The notes beneath the pieces are model-generated. The model made no database searches. It had not been told where the DNA came from and was given only the letters and a program-made list of their open reading frames with translations. A program made the translations under genes and the position numbers. Shown piece by piece: positions 8,645 to 17,078 of a stretch of DNA of 64,000 bases (its first letter is position 1; every line of letters begins with the position of its first letter). Source of the DNA: Bacteroidetes bacterium GWE2_42_24 (GTDB lineage: Bacteria > Bacteroidota > Bacteroidia > Bacteroidales > TTA-H9); the NCBI GenBank assembly GCA_001768515.1, contig MEOA01000061.1:62001-126000 (forward strand), written 5' to 3'.

Positions 8645-10747
8645 ATGCGTTTACCTTACATTGCCTTTTTATTGCTCCTTTCTGTTGCTGTAACCGGCCA
8701 GCAGGTGCAGATCAATGAAATTGAACCTGTTGTCGGGCGATTCATGCAATCACGTCCTGGTCGTAATCACAATGCACCAGTTTTGATAGATGATATTACT
8801 CCTGTTAACGGGGAGCACGGGGTACCTGTATGGTATGCCATCAACCTTATACCGGAGGGATGGGTTGTTGTAGCTGCCCGAAAGGAAGCATTTCCTGTTT
8901 TAGCCTACAGTTACAGCGGCAGGTATACCGGACGTAATTTTCCGGCTGCTTTCACCGCCTGGATGGGGCAATATGCAGGCGCGATCAGTTCCATCCAAAG
9001 AGATGCTGATCACAGGCATCTGCCTGCTCACAAGGCATGGTTGGCTACCCATGATTTTCGTTTAGGAAAAGACCTTACACCGGTCGATCCTTTTGTTAAC
9101 AGTCAGTGGGACCAGGGGTGGCCTTACAATGAAGCTTGCCCTGCCGATGAAGCTTCCGGCGATGGCCGATGCCCTACCGGGTGTGTGCCAACAGCATTGG
9201 CTCAGATCATGTATTACTACCGGTGGCCTGTGACTGGTACCGGGACCTATACATATAATGCCGGAGATTATGGCATCCTTTCGGCAGATTTTAGTACTGA
9301 TGTTTATGACTGGAATTCGATGGGGGCAACGATAAAGCATTCCAGCCCATCGGCCGCCAACCTCCTTTCGCATCTCGGTATTTCCTGCGATCTGGTATAT
9401 GGTCCCAATGGATCTGGAATGTATAACCATAAGGCAGCTTATAGTTTAAAAACCTATTTTAAATATGGTCAGGAGACAGCCTATGTTTTTCGTGATTCCA
9501 CCTCCCTTGACTGGGACAGCCTGCTTATTACACATCTTGACAGGCGAATGCCCGTCTATTATGCCGGATGGTCGGTTCCCAATGTGAACGGGCATGCTTT
9601 CGTTTGTGATGGTTATCAGGATACGGCTTTCTTCCACTTCAACTTTGGTTGGAGCGGTTCCTATGACGGCTATTTTAATATCAATGAACTTTTTGTCGGT
9701 GGAAACAATTTCAACTTGTCACAGGAGGTGATTGTCAATTGTTATCCCGATACGGTTAACTATGATTATCCGATATTATGTTCGGGGGATCATGTACTCA
9801 ACCTGTTTGAAGGTTCGGGTAGTGACGGCAGTGCTCCCCTGGAAAATTATCTTCCTGGTTCATCATGCAACTGGCTGATAGACCCTCAGACTGATGAGGA
9901 TTCTGTCTCTTCAATCAATCTGAGGTTCCATCGTATCGAATCAGGAAGCGAAAGTGATGTGATAACCGTATTTGATGGCCGGACTACTGAAGCGCCGGTA
10001 CTTGCAACCTATAGTGGCCTGCATGACCCAGTTTCCCTTGTGTCAACGGGTAATGCCATGCTTATTACCTTCAGCGCCGGGGGAGAGACCCCGGGAAATG
10101 GTTTTGATTTTAGCTATCAATCGACCTTACCTTCGTGGTGCAGTGGTTCAAAAACTCTTACCGAACCTTCGGGTTTGCTTACGGATGGCAGCGGACGTTT
10201 CAGCTATTATAACGGGAGTCGTTGTATCTGGAAGATTCAGCCTCCCGATGCTGGTAGTGTTACGCTGTTTTTTGACGAATTCAGCACAGAACCCGTGAAC
10301 GACTTCCTAAGGGTACTTGATTTAGGTACAGGTGAGTTATTAGGGGAATACTCGGGAGTATATGACCCCTTATTACCTCCCGCTCCTTTAACTGCTTCCG
10401 GCGGCAAAATGATGATTCTGTTCTCTACGGGAGAAACCGGACGAGGTGCAGGTTTTAAAGCACATTGGGAGACCAATGTTGGTGTGCCTGACCGGATAGC
10501 AGAAAATTTATGGTCGGTATGGCCTAATCCCTGTCATGACGAAGTTAATGTTTCTCCCAGTTTTGGGTTGGGCAAAGTCTCCATTGATTTGTACAACCAG
10601 ACCGGTCAACATGTTGCCTGCTGGATGAAAGAAGCTGATTCAGGTAGTGCTTTGCGGATTAATACGTCGAACCTGACCCCAGGCTGTTATCAACTGATCT
10701 TTCGACAGGGTGACAGAATGGCCCGAAGTCGGTTTGTTAAGCGTTAA
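8645..10747 (+). CDS. Secreted C10 (streptopain-like) cysteine protease with CUB domains and T9SS sorting signal
   Basis: A 700-residue extracellular cysteine protease. The ATG at 8645 starts an ideal signal peptide (residues 1-19, ending VTGQ); a longer frame from 8606 overlaps the promoter. Pro-region to about residue 150, then the C10 catalytic domain with nucleophile Cys180 in PTGCVPTALAQIMYY and catalytic His317 in NVNGHAFVCDGY, followed by FHFNFGWSGSYDGYF. Two CUB-like domains follow (about 375-500 and 510-615). The C-terminus (SVWPNPCHDEVNV to ARSRFVKR) is a type-A type IX sorting domain. Its stop overlaps the convergent zinc-ribbon gene by 11 bp. Confidence 0.92.
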   Translation: MRLPYIAFLLLLSVAVTGQQVQINEIEPVVGRFMQSRPGRNHNAPVLIDDITPVNGEHGVPVWYAINLIPEGWVVVAARKEAFPVLAYSYSGRYTGRNFPAAFTAWMGQYAGAISSIQRDADHRHLPAHKAWLATHDFRLGKDLTPVDPFVNSQWDQGWPYNEACPADEASGDGRCPTGCVPTALAQIMYYYRWPVTGTGTYTYNAGDYGILSADFSTDVYDWNSMGATIKHSSPSAANLLSHLGISCDLVYGPNGSGMYNHKAAYSLKTYFKYGQETAYVFRDSTSLDWDSLLITHLDRRMPVYYAGWSVPNVNGHAFVCDGYQDTAFFHFNFGWSGSYDGYFNINELFVGGNNFNLSQEVIVNCYPDTVNYDYPILCSGDHVLNLFEGSGSDGSAPLENYLPGSSCNWLIDPQTDEDSVSSINLRFHRIESGSESDVITVFDGRTTEAPVLATYSGLHDPVSLVSTGNAMLITFSAGGETPGNGFDFSYQSTLPSWCSGSKTLTEPSGLLTDGSGRFSYYNGSRCIWKIQPPDAGSVTLFFDEFSTEPVNDFLRVLDLGTGELLGEYSGVYDPLLPPAPLTASGGKMMILFSTGETGRGAGFKAHWETNVGVPDRIAENLWSVWPNPCHDEVNVSPSFGLGKVSIDLYNQTGQHVACWMKEADSGSALRINTSNLTPGCYQLIFRQGDRMARSRFVKR

Positions 10748-11186
10748 GATCAGGAGCTTCGAAAATCCGGAGCAACTGGCTCTTAATCTCTGGTGAGACA
10801 TCATTGCGCGATTCGATGCAATCGGCTATTTTTCGTTTAAACTTCCAACACGTCATTTGTCTGATTTGTAGTTCACCCGATAACTCGTAGCTCGAAATGC
10901 CGGGATGATGACATACATGCCAGACAATTTGGAAGGCGAGGGGCAGGGGAATTTTACAGCGGTGAAAGATAGTCTGCGATGTGGCTGATTCTTCGTGCTT
11001 GCAACGTGTACAACGACGGGAAAACGGGGTTTTACCTCTGCAATAATGCGCGTGTCCGCATTTTCTGCAGACATACCCGTTGACCCACTTGGCCTCTGCA
11101 ATGTGTTCGAGACAAGCTTCTTCCGTGCTGAATTTGTTGGTAAATCCGGCATTTGTTATCTCGCTGAAAATTAAACTATCTGCCAT
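10737..11186 (-). CDS. Stand-alone IS1595-type zinc-ribbon protein
   Basis: About 149 residues resembling only the N-terminal part of IS1595/ISXO2-type transposases: a zinc ribbon with CRKCGHAHYCRG and CTRCKHEES, then a helical region LPLAFQIVWHVCHHPGISSYELSGELQI like the family's helix-turn-helix segment. The DDE nuclease domain is absent and no inverted repeats are visible around the gene. The start used is the ATG at 11186, because a TATCTTTG box on the minus strand (11220-11227) overlaps the longer frame start. It may be a domesticated DNA-binding protein or a decayed element; the intact frame with a promoter favours the first. Confidence 0.65.
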   Translation of the reverse strand: MADSLIFSEITNAGFTNKFSTEEACLEHIAEAKWVNGYVCRKCGHAHYCRGKTPFSRRCTRCKHEESATSQTIFHRCKIPLPLAFQIVWHVCHHPGISSYELSGELQIRQMTCWKFKRKIADCIESRNDVSPEIKSQLLRIFEAPDLNA

Positions 11187-11219
11187 ACTGTCACTTTTTT
11201 CAGAAGGGTATACTGTTTG

Positions 11220-11276
11220 CAAAGATACGAAATAGTGATACTAATGCGCTTTAAGTGTAAAAATATATTACTTTTG
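11220..11276. promoter_or_regulatory. Divergent promoters of the zinc-ribbon and thioredoxin genes
   Basis: Minus strand: TATCTTTG (11220-11227). Plus strand: TACTTTTG (11269-11276), with the first thioredoxin ATG 25 bp further on. Both match the TAnnTTTG -7 consensus; the -33 elements are not clear. Confidence 0.55.
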
Positions 11277-11300
11277 CAATGTTGAATTAATTGAGAAATC

Positions 11301-11822
11301 ATGAACAAAACACCACATTTTGTGATTATTATTTTAGTATTTGCCGGACTGAGCCTTGCTTCATGTGGACAAAAGAAACAGACCGACAAAACAACTGCTG
11401 AGGTGGAGGTGACGCCAGGCAAGGTTACTCCCCTCGATATAGATTCCTTCCGTGATCTGGTCTGGGACTTTCAGGCAGAACCCACTAAGTTTATCTATAA
11501 GGGATCGAAACCTTGTGTGATTGATTTTTATGCCGACTGGTGTAAACCCTGTCGTGTAGCTTCACCCGCTATCGAAGAGTTGGCTGCTAAATATAAAGAT
11601 GAAATTATTTTCTATAAAATAAATACTGATAACGAGAAAGAACTGGCTATGCTTTTCAAAGTGAATACCATACCGGCGTTTCTACACATTCCGATGAAAG
11701 GAGAACCAAAGTTCAATTACGGAATTTTACCGACGCCTGAACTGACTTTAAGGATGTTCGATGACAAGATCAGGGAATATATTTACGGAGAAACGCCTGA
11801 TTCAACTACGAATAAATTATAA
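11301..11822 (+). CDS. Thioredoxin-fold lipoprotein (WCKPC)
   Basis: A 173-residue lipoprotein with lipobox LASC (Cys22), followed by a linker and a thioredoxin domain with active site DWCKPC in VIDFYADWCKPCR and the cis-proline segment VNTIPAFLHIP. It is expected to be a membrane-anchored periplasmic thiol-disulfide oxidoreductase. First of three consecutive thioredoxin genes spaced 24-26 bp apart, transcribed together. Substrate unknown. A conserved insertion before the domain (VWDFQAEPTKFIYKGSKP) is shared with the next two genes, showing they arose by duplication. Confidence 0.9.
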   Translation: MNKTPHFVIIILVFAGLSLASCGQKKQTDKTTAEVEVTPGKVTPLDIDSFRDLVWDFQAEPTKFIYKGSKPCVIDFYADWCKPCRVASPAIEELAAKYKDEIIFYKINTDNEKELAMLFKVNTIPAFLHIPMKGEPKFNYGILPTPELTLRMFDDKIREYIYGETPDSTTNKL

Positions 11823-11846
11823 TTAACAAATATCTCACTCTCCCCC

Positions 11847-12290
11847 ATGAAACGTTTTATTTTTGGAATTCTTTTCCTTGCCGGTACCATTGGTTTAGTA
11901 TCAGCACAAAAAAATGACACCTCCGAAGGCAAGGTAATTTATCTGACTACTGCCGAGTTCAAGAAGTTGATCTATGACTATGAGAAAGATGGTGATAACT
12001 GGGTTTATAAAGGAAAAATACCGGCTATCATCGACTTCTATGCCGACTGGTGCCGTCCATGTAAGATGGTAGCACCCATCATGGAAGAATTGGCTAAGGA
12101 ATACAAAGGCCGGGTTGTGATTTATAAGGTGAACACCGATAAAGAGAAAGATTTAGCCTCAATTTTCCAGATACGCAGTATTCCCAGCATCCTTTACATA
12201 CCCAGATCAGGCAAACCCACCATGGATACTGGAGCCAAGTCCAAGGAATCCTATAAACAGGTGATTGAGAAGACATTGCTTAGTAAATAG
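11847..12290 (+). CDS. Periplasmic thioredoxin (WCRPC)
   Basis: A 147-residue thioredoxin with a cleavable signal peptide (residues 1-20, ending LVSAQ), active site DWCRPC and cis-proline segment IRSIPSILYIP. No lipobox, so it should be soluble in the periplasm. It shares the pre-domain pattern IYDYEKDGDNWVYKGKIP with its neighbours. It lies 24 bp after the lipoprotein thioredoxin and 26 bp before the cytoplasmic-type one. The role (cytochrome maturation, disulfide reduction or stress) cannot be read from the sequence. Confidence 0.9.
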   Translation: MKRFIFGILFLAGTIGLVSAQKNDTSEGKVIYLTTAEFKKLIYDYEKDGDNWVYKGKIPAIIDFYADWCRPCKMVAPIMEELAKEYKGRVVIYKVNTDKEKDLASIFQIRSIPSILYIPRSGKPTMDTGAKSKESYKQVIEKTLLSK

Positions 12291-12316
12291 TAAATCAATA
12301 TATTAAATTAAAGACC

Positions 12317-12667
12317 ATGGAAAACTTAACCAAGAAAACTTTTCTCGAGAAAGTTTTTAATTACGAACAAAACCAGGAGTGGAAATTTGAAGGCAAGCTC
12401 CCTTGTATCATCGATTTTTATGCTGACTGGTGTGGTCCCTGCAAAGCAGTAGCCCCCATTTTGGTTGAACTGTCGAAAGAATATGAAGGGAAAATCGATA
12501 TTTATAAGGTAGATACCGAGAAAGAACAGGAGCTGGCCGGTGCCTTTGGCATCCGCAGCATTCCTTCTATGTTGTTCTGCCCGGCAGATGGTCAACCACA
12601 AATGGCTGTTGGTGCTTTACCAAAAGAGGGAATGATTCAGGCTATTAACGACGTGTTGCTCAAATAA
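12317..12667 (+). CDS. Thioredoxin (WCGPC), cytoplasmic type
   Basis: A 116-residue thioredoxin with the canonical active site DWCGPC, no signal peptide, and cis-proline segment IRSIPSMLFCP. It should act in the cytoplasm as a disulfide reductant. N-terminal TFLEKVFNYEQNQEWKFEGKLP is homologous to the linker of the two exported paralogues upstream, which indicates tandem duplication with gain or loss of export signals. It is the last gene before a terminator at 12687. Confidence 0.92.
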   Translation: MENLTKKTFLEKVFNYEQNQEWKFEGKLPCIIDFYADWCGPCKAVAPILVELSKEYEGKIDIYKVDTEKEQELAGAFGIRSIPSMLFCPADGQPQMAVGALPKEGMIQAINDVLLK

Positions 12668-12686
12668 TCTGCTTTTGTTATCATAT

Positions 12687-12714
12687 AAAAACCCTGCCAT
12701 TCCGCAGGGTTTTT
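12687..12714 (+). terminator. Intrinsic terminator of the thioredoxin operon
   Basis: Stem ACCCTGC/GCAGGGT with a 6-nt loop and flanking A and T runs, 20 bp after the last thioredoxin. Confidence 0.88.
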
Positions 12715-12749
12715 GTATTTTCGCCGGTTCCAATTCATTCCTTTATCTG

Positions 12750-13433
12750 GTGCAACCCTCAGTCTTTAAACTCTTGCTCCCAACGGCCTGGCTTCCTTCG
12801 GTCGAATATTTTGCTCTGATTGCAACCGCTGCCCCTGTCACGATTGAGGTGGTTGAGTCATATCCTAAGCAAACCTGCCGAAACCGTTGTTACATTGCTA
12901 CAGCCAATAAAGTGATGCCTCTCTCAGTACCGGTTGTAAAAACCGATGGAAATCATACCCGTACCGATCGGATGGGTATCGCCTATACAGAGCCATGGCA
13001 AAGAAATCACTGGAGGACTATCGAAGCTGCTTATCGTAACTCAGCCTGGTTTATCCACTATGAGGATGATCTGAAGCATGTCTTTTTTGAACGGCACCAA
13101 ACTCTTGTCGCGATGAATGATCTCTTGATTCAACAGTTGGCCCGGTCGATGAAACTTAAAGTTGCGCTTGAAAAGACACGCATCTGGAGTCATTCCGCAG
13201 AAGTATCGATTGACTTGCGGGGAGCCTTTGAAGCAACAAATCCCCTTATCCCTCATGATCCGTCGTTGTTCCCTTCTTACTTTCAGAACTTTGCTGACAG
13301 GTATGGTTTTCAATCAAATCTGAGTGTAATTGATCTGCTTTTTAATTGTGGCCCTGAAGCGGGTGATTATTTAAAAACGCTTGGAGAAAAGTTGTTGAAG
13401 AGGTTGTCGCCGGAAGTGATTAACCAGCCTTAG
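12750..13433 (+). CDS. WbqC-like family protein
   Basis: The protein matches the WbqC-like family found in O-antigen and polysaccharide loci and as a single gene in Bacteroidota: LLPTAWLPSVEYFALIA, VEVVESYPKQTCRNRCYIATAN, AYTEPWQRNHWRTIEAAYRNSAWFIHYEDDL and LIQQLARSMKL. The biochemical function is not established. The longest frame begins at 12675, inside the upstream terminator, so the start must be later; GTG at 12750 is used, with TTG at 12774 as an alternative that begins directly at the conserved domain. There is no polysaccharide cluster next to it. Confidence 0.8.
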   Translation: MQPSVFKLLLPTAWLPSVEYFALIATAAPVTIEVVESYPKQTCRNRCYIATANKVMPLSVPVVKTDGNHTRTDRMGIAYTEPWQRNHWRTIEAAYRNSAWFIHYEDDLKHVFFERHQTLVAMNDLLIQQLARSMKLKVALEKTRIWSHSAEVSIDLRGAFEATNPLIPHDPSLFPSYFQNFADRYGFQSNLSVIDLLFNCGPEAGDYLKTLGEKLLKRLSPEVINQP

Positions 13434-14235
13434 ATTTCCTAAATAAAATGTTCTACCGGGAATTGTGTGAAACAATCCGAAGACCAAAATATGAATGATC
13501 CTGATTCTTTCAGCACATTCTGCATGCCTGAAGTTAGTGATTTTACCTCATTATATAGATAGTCAACGATTTATTTGATAAATTAAAATGCAATCGCGCG
13601 TACAAAAGGACGGCAGAATTTGTCCAAAAAAGTCTTATGCAGAACCAATGACAGCTATATTAATATTACTTTAAAGCCTTGAAACATTAATAATTATGTA
13701 TTAATGATCGTTCAATCCATACCATAGCCAATTTCTCCACCTGGGTTCTGAAACAGATTTTCGCGCTATGAGTTTTCCAAAATCTAAACGTTTCCCAATT
13801 TTAAGACTATATTTTCGTTGATTTTATCCCCCCTTTTGAAAAATTTTCAAGTTTTTTATAAAAATATTGCGTGTATTTAGTTACAAATTATTATTTTATA
13901 AATAATTGATTACATGTTATTTACAACTCAGACTTACCCCAAAGTCGTACCAAAGTTAGGCCAAAGATATGTTTTTCTTATGAAACGCTTATGTTTGCTA
14001 TAACTATGGTGTATAATACATATATAGTAAAAATAAGTATATATTTTTTCTGGCACAATACTTGTTGTGGCCATTTAAGAGGGTTTTAACGCTTATCGTG
14101 AGAGCGGGCAGAATAACATCAAGTCTCTGTGATCACAGAATTCGAGATAATCTTACCATGAGAGAAACAACATGACCCAACACATTATGGTCTCTTTCAT
14201 TTGTCACACAAATACCGGTAGAACCAAATAAAATA
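13434..14235. other. AT-rich intergenic region
   Basis: About 800 bp without a credible gene. It contains one copy of a dispersed repeat on the minus strand (13838-14089) and a perfect 14-bp palindrome TCTGTGATCACAGA at 14126-14139, which could be a regulator site. Near 14155-14205 there is an imperfect inverted pair (ATGAGAGAAAC and GGTCTCTTTCAT). Confidence 0.6.
13838..14089 (-). repeat. Dispersed repeat, copy 1 (inverted relative to 47542-47822)
   Basis: Read on the minus strand, this segment aligns with 47542-47822: both contain TGGCCA-ACAA, GTGCCAGA, CCATAGTTA, CATAAGAAAAAC, four 11-bp iterons and an A/T-rich end with GTTGAA or CTTGAA before a G-run. The iterons occupy 13926-13969 and read TATCTTTGGCC, TAACTTTGGTA, CGACTTTGGGG and TAAGTCTGAGT on the minus strand. 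Confidence 0.75.
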
Positions 14236-14265
14236 TTGTGCAATGTAAAAAGTGTGTTATTTTTG
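14236..14265 (+). promoter_or_regulatory. Promoter of tRNA-Val(CAC)
   Basis: TTG (14236-14238), exactly 19 nt, TATTTTTG (14258-14265), then the tRNA 13 nt downstream. A textbook Bacteroidota housekeeping promoter. Confidence 0.8.
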
Positions 14266-14277
14266 CAGCCTCAATCA

Positions 14278-14353
14278 GGGGATGTTAGCCCAGTCGGTTT
14301 AGAGCGCTGCCTTCACACGGCAGAGGTCACTGGTTCGAGTCCAGTACATCCCA
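14278..14353 (+). tRNA. tRNA-Val, anticodon CAC
   Basis: The cloverleaf folds by eye: acceptor GGGATGT/ACATCCC, D arm GCCC-GAGC with one mismatch, anticodon stem CTGCC/GGCAG with loop TTCACAC (anticodon CAC, codon GUG), T arm ACTGG-TTCGAGT-CCAGT, discriminator A. CCA is not encoded. A promoter lies just upstream and a terminator just downstream, so it is a single-gene unit. Confidence 0.93.
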
Positions 14354-14357
14354 CATC

Positions 14358-14387
14358 AGGCCCTTCAGTATGAAGGGCCTTTTTTAT
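14358..14387 (+). terminator. Intrinsic terminator after tRNA-Val(CAC)
   Basis: Stem AGGCCCTTCA/TGAAGGGCCT with a short loop followed by six T residues. Confidence 0.9.
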
Positions 14388-14419
14388 TGATCGCGGATTT
14401 ATCGGTACCGGGAACGACG

Positions 14420-15508
14420 CTACTCTTCTTTTGAAAAATCAAATCCTATCTCGTCGATTGAAAGCTTTGAACCCTTGGTTTTTAATATAATCTTATAAAA
14501 CCTGAATTCCCTTTGTGGTTCGGGAATTGGGATTATCTGTCGCTGGCAGAAATGTTTTGTTTTCCTTTTGACATGTTTTGCGGTAAGGCATTCCCATTGC
14601 CCATTGTGCGATGAGCCCCATACCTCAACCTCTTTTGGTAATGAGCAATCAGCACCAGGAAGATGCAGAAATCCAACTGACAGGCTCAGAAGCCTGCGAC
14701 TCATCCCGGGGTTAAATAGCAGTTCAATGTTACTGGCATGCCAGGTAACCCATACATTTGAATCGGTGGCCGCGACGGCAGTGTCTCTGTCGTTGAGGTA
14801 AAACATCTGATCAGTTGTTTGAGGGGAGACAGGAAGCGGGTTAGATTTAATCCCTTCAAAATCACGAATTCTGATTAAATTTACTATGACGGGTTGTGAA
14901 GGACCTTTGCCCTGCTCTTTGTTTGAAAACCAGAGAACGCCTGACCGGTTTATCAGTAAAGGATATGTGTAAAGTGCCCATTTCCCGGGCGACCTTTTGC
15001 TCCCAAAGCTATAATAAACCCGCGAGCCTTTCAAACGCAATTCCGTGGTTCGCGAGAATCGCCTGGAGTTAACGATATGCTCCTGCCCGGTATAGCATTC
15101 GGGAACTGAAGACAGTTCGATGCGATCGGCGGCAAATGAAACTTTCAGCGTGTCTTTAGCATTCAGGCTATCCGGAACGAGAATATTCAAGCCGGTAATT
15201 GTATCATACCAGCCAACTGTTTCGGTACAACAACCGGTCAGGTAGGGCGTCCCCTCATGTGGAAACAGACCGGGGATGTTCAGCGTATCGCCTGATAAAT
15301 GATTCCAACTTCTGACAACCCAGAGATTACTTGTTCTGTCGAAGTAGAGCCCCATATTGGCCGCCTTGAGTATCTGGTCAATATGGTACTGTCCGGGAAT
15401 AGTTTCTATATTATCTGGCCTGATCTCCTGACCTGATACCTGATCTGTCACGAAAGATAGTAGAAACAGCAGAATGAGAATGATATGAAAGGGTCGGCTG
15501 GTAATCAT
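14420..15508 (-). CDS. Secreted protein of unknown function with discoidin-like C-terminus
   Basis: A 362-residue protein with a signal peptide (residues 1-26, ending DQVSGQ). The body has two cysteine-containing stretches (TGCCTETVGW, VPECYTGQEH) and no family I recognise. The last ~110 residues (VWVTWHASNIELLFNPGMSRRLLSLSVGFLH to FRFYKIILKTKGSKLSIDEIGFDF) read like the galactose-binding/discoidin-like domain attached to many Bacteroidota glycosidases. No type IX sorting domain. It is encoded between two divergent valine tRNAs with a probable -7 box at 15531-15538 (minus). Possibly a glycan-binding protein; function unproven. Confidence 0.75.
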   Translation of the reverse strand: MITSRPFHIILILLFLLSFVTDQVSGQEIRPDNIETIPGQYHIDQILKAANMGLYFDRTSNLWVVRSWNHLSGDTLNIPGLFPHEGTPYLTGCCTETVGWYDTITGLNILVPDSLNAKDTLKVSFAADRIELSSVPECYTGQEHIVNSRRFSRTTELRLKGSRVYYSFGSKRSPGKWALYTYPLLINRSGVLWFSNKEQGKGPSQPVIVNLIRIRDFEGIKSNPLPVSPQTTDQMFYLNDRDTAVAATDSNVWVTWHASNIELLFNPGMSRRLLSLSVGFLHLPGADCSLPKEVEVWGSSHNGQWECLTAKHVKRKTKHFCQRQIIPIPEPQREFRFYKIILKTKGSKLSIDEIGFDFSKEE

Positions 15509-15564
15509 GTTTGTTCTGATCAGTAAAGGGCAAAAGTACCATTTCCTGACGTATTAAAACAATG

Positions 15565-15593
15565 AAGCCGAAAAGCGTGTTGCTTTCCGGCTT
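15565..15593 (-). terminator. Hairpin after tRNA-Val(GAC)
   Basis: A 12-bp stem AAGCCGGAAAGC/GCTTTTCGGCTT (minus strand, one wobble) directly follows the tRNA. The T-run is weak, so it may act in processing or termination. Confidence 0.65.
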
Positions 15594-15595
15594 TG

Positions 15596-15670
15596 TGGGT
15601 TGTACTGGACTCGAACCAGTGACTTCCACCCTGTCAAGGTGGCACTCTGAACCAACTGAGTTAACAACCC
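15596..15670 (-). tRNA. tRNA-Val, anticodon GAC
   Basis: On the minus strand: acceptor GGGTTGT/ACAACCC, D arm ACTC-GAGT, anticodon stem CCACC/GGTGG with loop TTGACAG (anticodon GAC), T arm ACTGG-TTCGAGT-CCAGT, discriminator A. Loop position 34-36 reads GAC, so it is valine and not aspartate (GTC). Its T arm is identical to that of the CAC tRNA at 14278. CCA is not encoded. Confidence 0.92.
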
Positions 15671-15809
15671 GTTTGGAGGTTGCAAAGATACAAAATCCTG
15701 CGAATTACAAAATCTGTTTTTAGTTTTTACGGCAATATGCTGATTCTTTACATAATTTTTTTTTGGCTGAAAGCCAATCATGATTTCTGAATAAAGATGA
15801 ACTACTATT

Positions 15810-15835
15810 GTAACTTTTATGCATTTAAGCCGTCA
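15810..15835 (+). promoter_or_regulatory. Predicted ECF sigma promoter (GTAAC-N16-CGTCA)
   Basis: GTAAC at 15810-15814 and CGTCA at 15831-15835, 27 bp before the start of the triple-repeat secreted protein. It resembles the two sites flanking the sigma/anti-sigma locus at 20634 and 22294, with a spacer one base shorter. Confidence 0.5.
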
Positions 15836-15861
15836 CAAGTCGAGTTTCCAACCTAATACTT

Positions 15862-17064
15862 ATGCAAATGAAAAACCATACCAAGTCTGCATTTTTGTTT
15901 TTTCTCCTGATGATTCTGGCAACAGGAGCCTCGTTCGCCCAGTTTAATAATAATCAGGACGCCATAGATTACATCAACGACCGCCTTTCGCATTCTATCG
16001 TTCAGAAAATAGATGCTGACGGACTTGTGACCATGAAAGCCCCTTCAGAGCGCATTACTTTTCTTTTAGCCGATGTAATGTTTACCTATAATGACCTGAA
16101 CGGTGACAGCCGTGTACGCGTTGTTTGTAATAATTGTCTGAAGTACTACGAGCAAAGAGAATTGCAGAAACATGAGAGTCGGCAGTCTTTTCTTTGTGAT
16201 ACCGATGAGGATGCCTTTGAAGTAATCAAAGCGTTCGGATATCTGAAAAGCAAGTTTCCTGCCAGTGTCAAAGCGAACGGTATCAGTCAGAAAAAGCTTG
16301 CAATCAGCGACACTACACTGGGATACAGTACGGTTGCTGAAGCAATTGATATGGTTAACAGTGTACTGGTTCATTCGATGATTACAGGAATCGATCAAAA
16401 GGGCATCATGGCCATTAATTCCCCGAGCAATAATTACCTTGTGGATCTGAGAAACGCCGAATTTGCCTTTAATGACCTCTCAGATGATCCAAAGGTGCGT
16501 ATCTATGGTGATTTTTGCCTTCGGGAGACTGACGAAGATGGCGCTAATGACTATATGAGCCGACAATCATTTACTGCCCGTTCAAGATTTAAAGCTTACA
16601 AGGCCATCAAAGCCCTCTATTATATCAAGACAGCTTATTCCGATTTACCGGAATCAAAAGTTCCCATGCTCAGAAATGTAAAACGGAACCGGTTAACCAG
16701 CTACTCGAACATAGTAGATGCTATCAGCTATATTAACGACCGGCTTACCTATTCGGTAATCATGGGTGTTGACAACAATAGCATTATGAGCATCAATGCG
16801 CCAAATGATATCTATAGGGTAAATCTGAAGAATGCCAAATTCAGCTATTCCCAAAACAGCAAAGTGAACGTTGACTGGCTGGGTATCACCTTTGATGGTA
16901 ACCGTATCGATGGTGTCGAGATTATCTGTAATAATTGTCTCGAGAAATTCAATTCTCCGGATGATAAAGAAGTGATCGATAACCAAGCATTCCAATGCGA
17001 AAGCGAAACGCAGGTCAGGGAGGTGCTCAAGGCGATAACCTACATTAAAGAAATGTCAAAATAG
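15862..17064 (+). CDS. Secreted protein with three tandem ~120-residue repeats
   Basis: A 400-residue protein with a signal peptide (to ASFAQ, about residue 28). The mature part is three copies of one unit: each starts with a helix (QDAIDYINDRLSHSIV, AEAIDMVNSVLVHSMI, VDAISYINDRLTYSVI), then a strand pattern I-D--G-M-INAPS, then NDL-DD-KVRI or similar, a Cys-containing segment (VVCNNCLKYYE, GDFCLRE, IICNNCLEKF) and a helix ending in KAF-YLKS, KALYYIKTAY or KAITYIKEM. I do not recognise a family. The CNNCL motif in repeats 1 and 3 is absent in repeat 2. A predicted ECF-type promoter precedes it and a strong terminator follows, so it may be an envelope-stress target. Confidence 0.8.
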   Translation: MQMKNHTKSAFLFFLLMILATGASFAQFNNNQDAIDYINDRLSHSIVQKIDADGLVTMKAPSERITFLLADVMFTYNDLNGDSRVRVVCNNCLKYYEQRELQKHESRQSFLCDTDEDAFEVIKAFGYLKSKFPASVKANGISQKKLAISDTTLGYSTVAEAIDMVNSVLVHSMITGIDQKGIMAINSPSNNYLVDLRNAEFAFNDLSDDPKVRIYGDFCLRETDEDGANDYMSRQSFTARSRFKAYKAIKALYYIKTAYSDLPESKVPMLRNVKRNRLTSYSNIVDAISYINDRLTYSVIMGVDNNSIMSINAPNDIYRVNLKNAKFSYSQNSKVNVDWLGITFDGNRIDGVEIICNNCLEKFNSPDDKEVIDNQAFQCESETQVREVLKAITYIKEMSK

Positions 17065-17078
17065 TCGATCAATAGATC

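Noticed and set aside
15596-15670. tRNA-Asp
   Set aside because: The seven-base loop TTGACAG puts GAC, not GTC, at positions 34-36, so it is valine.
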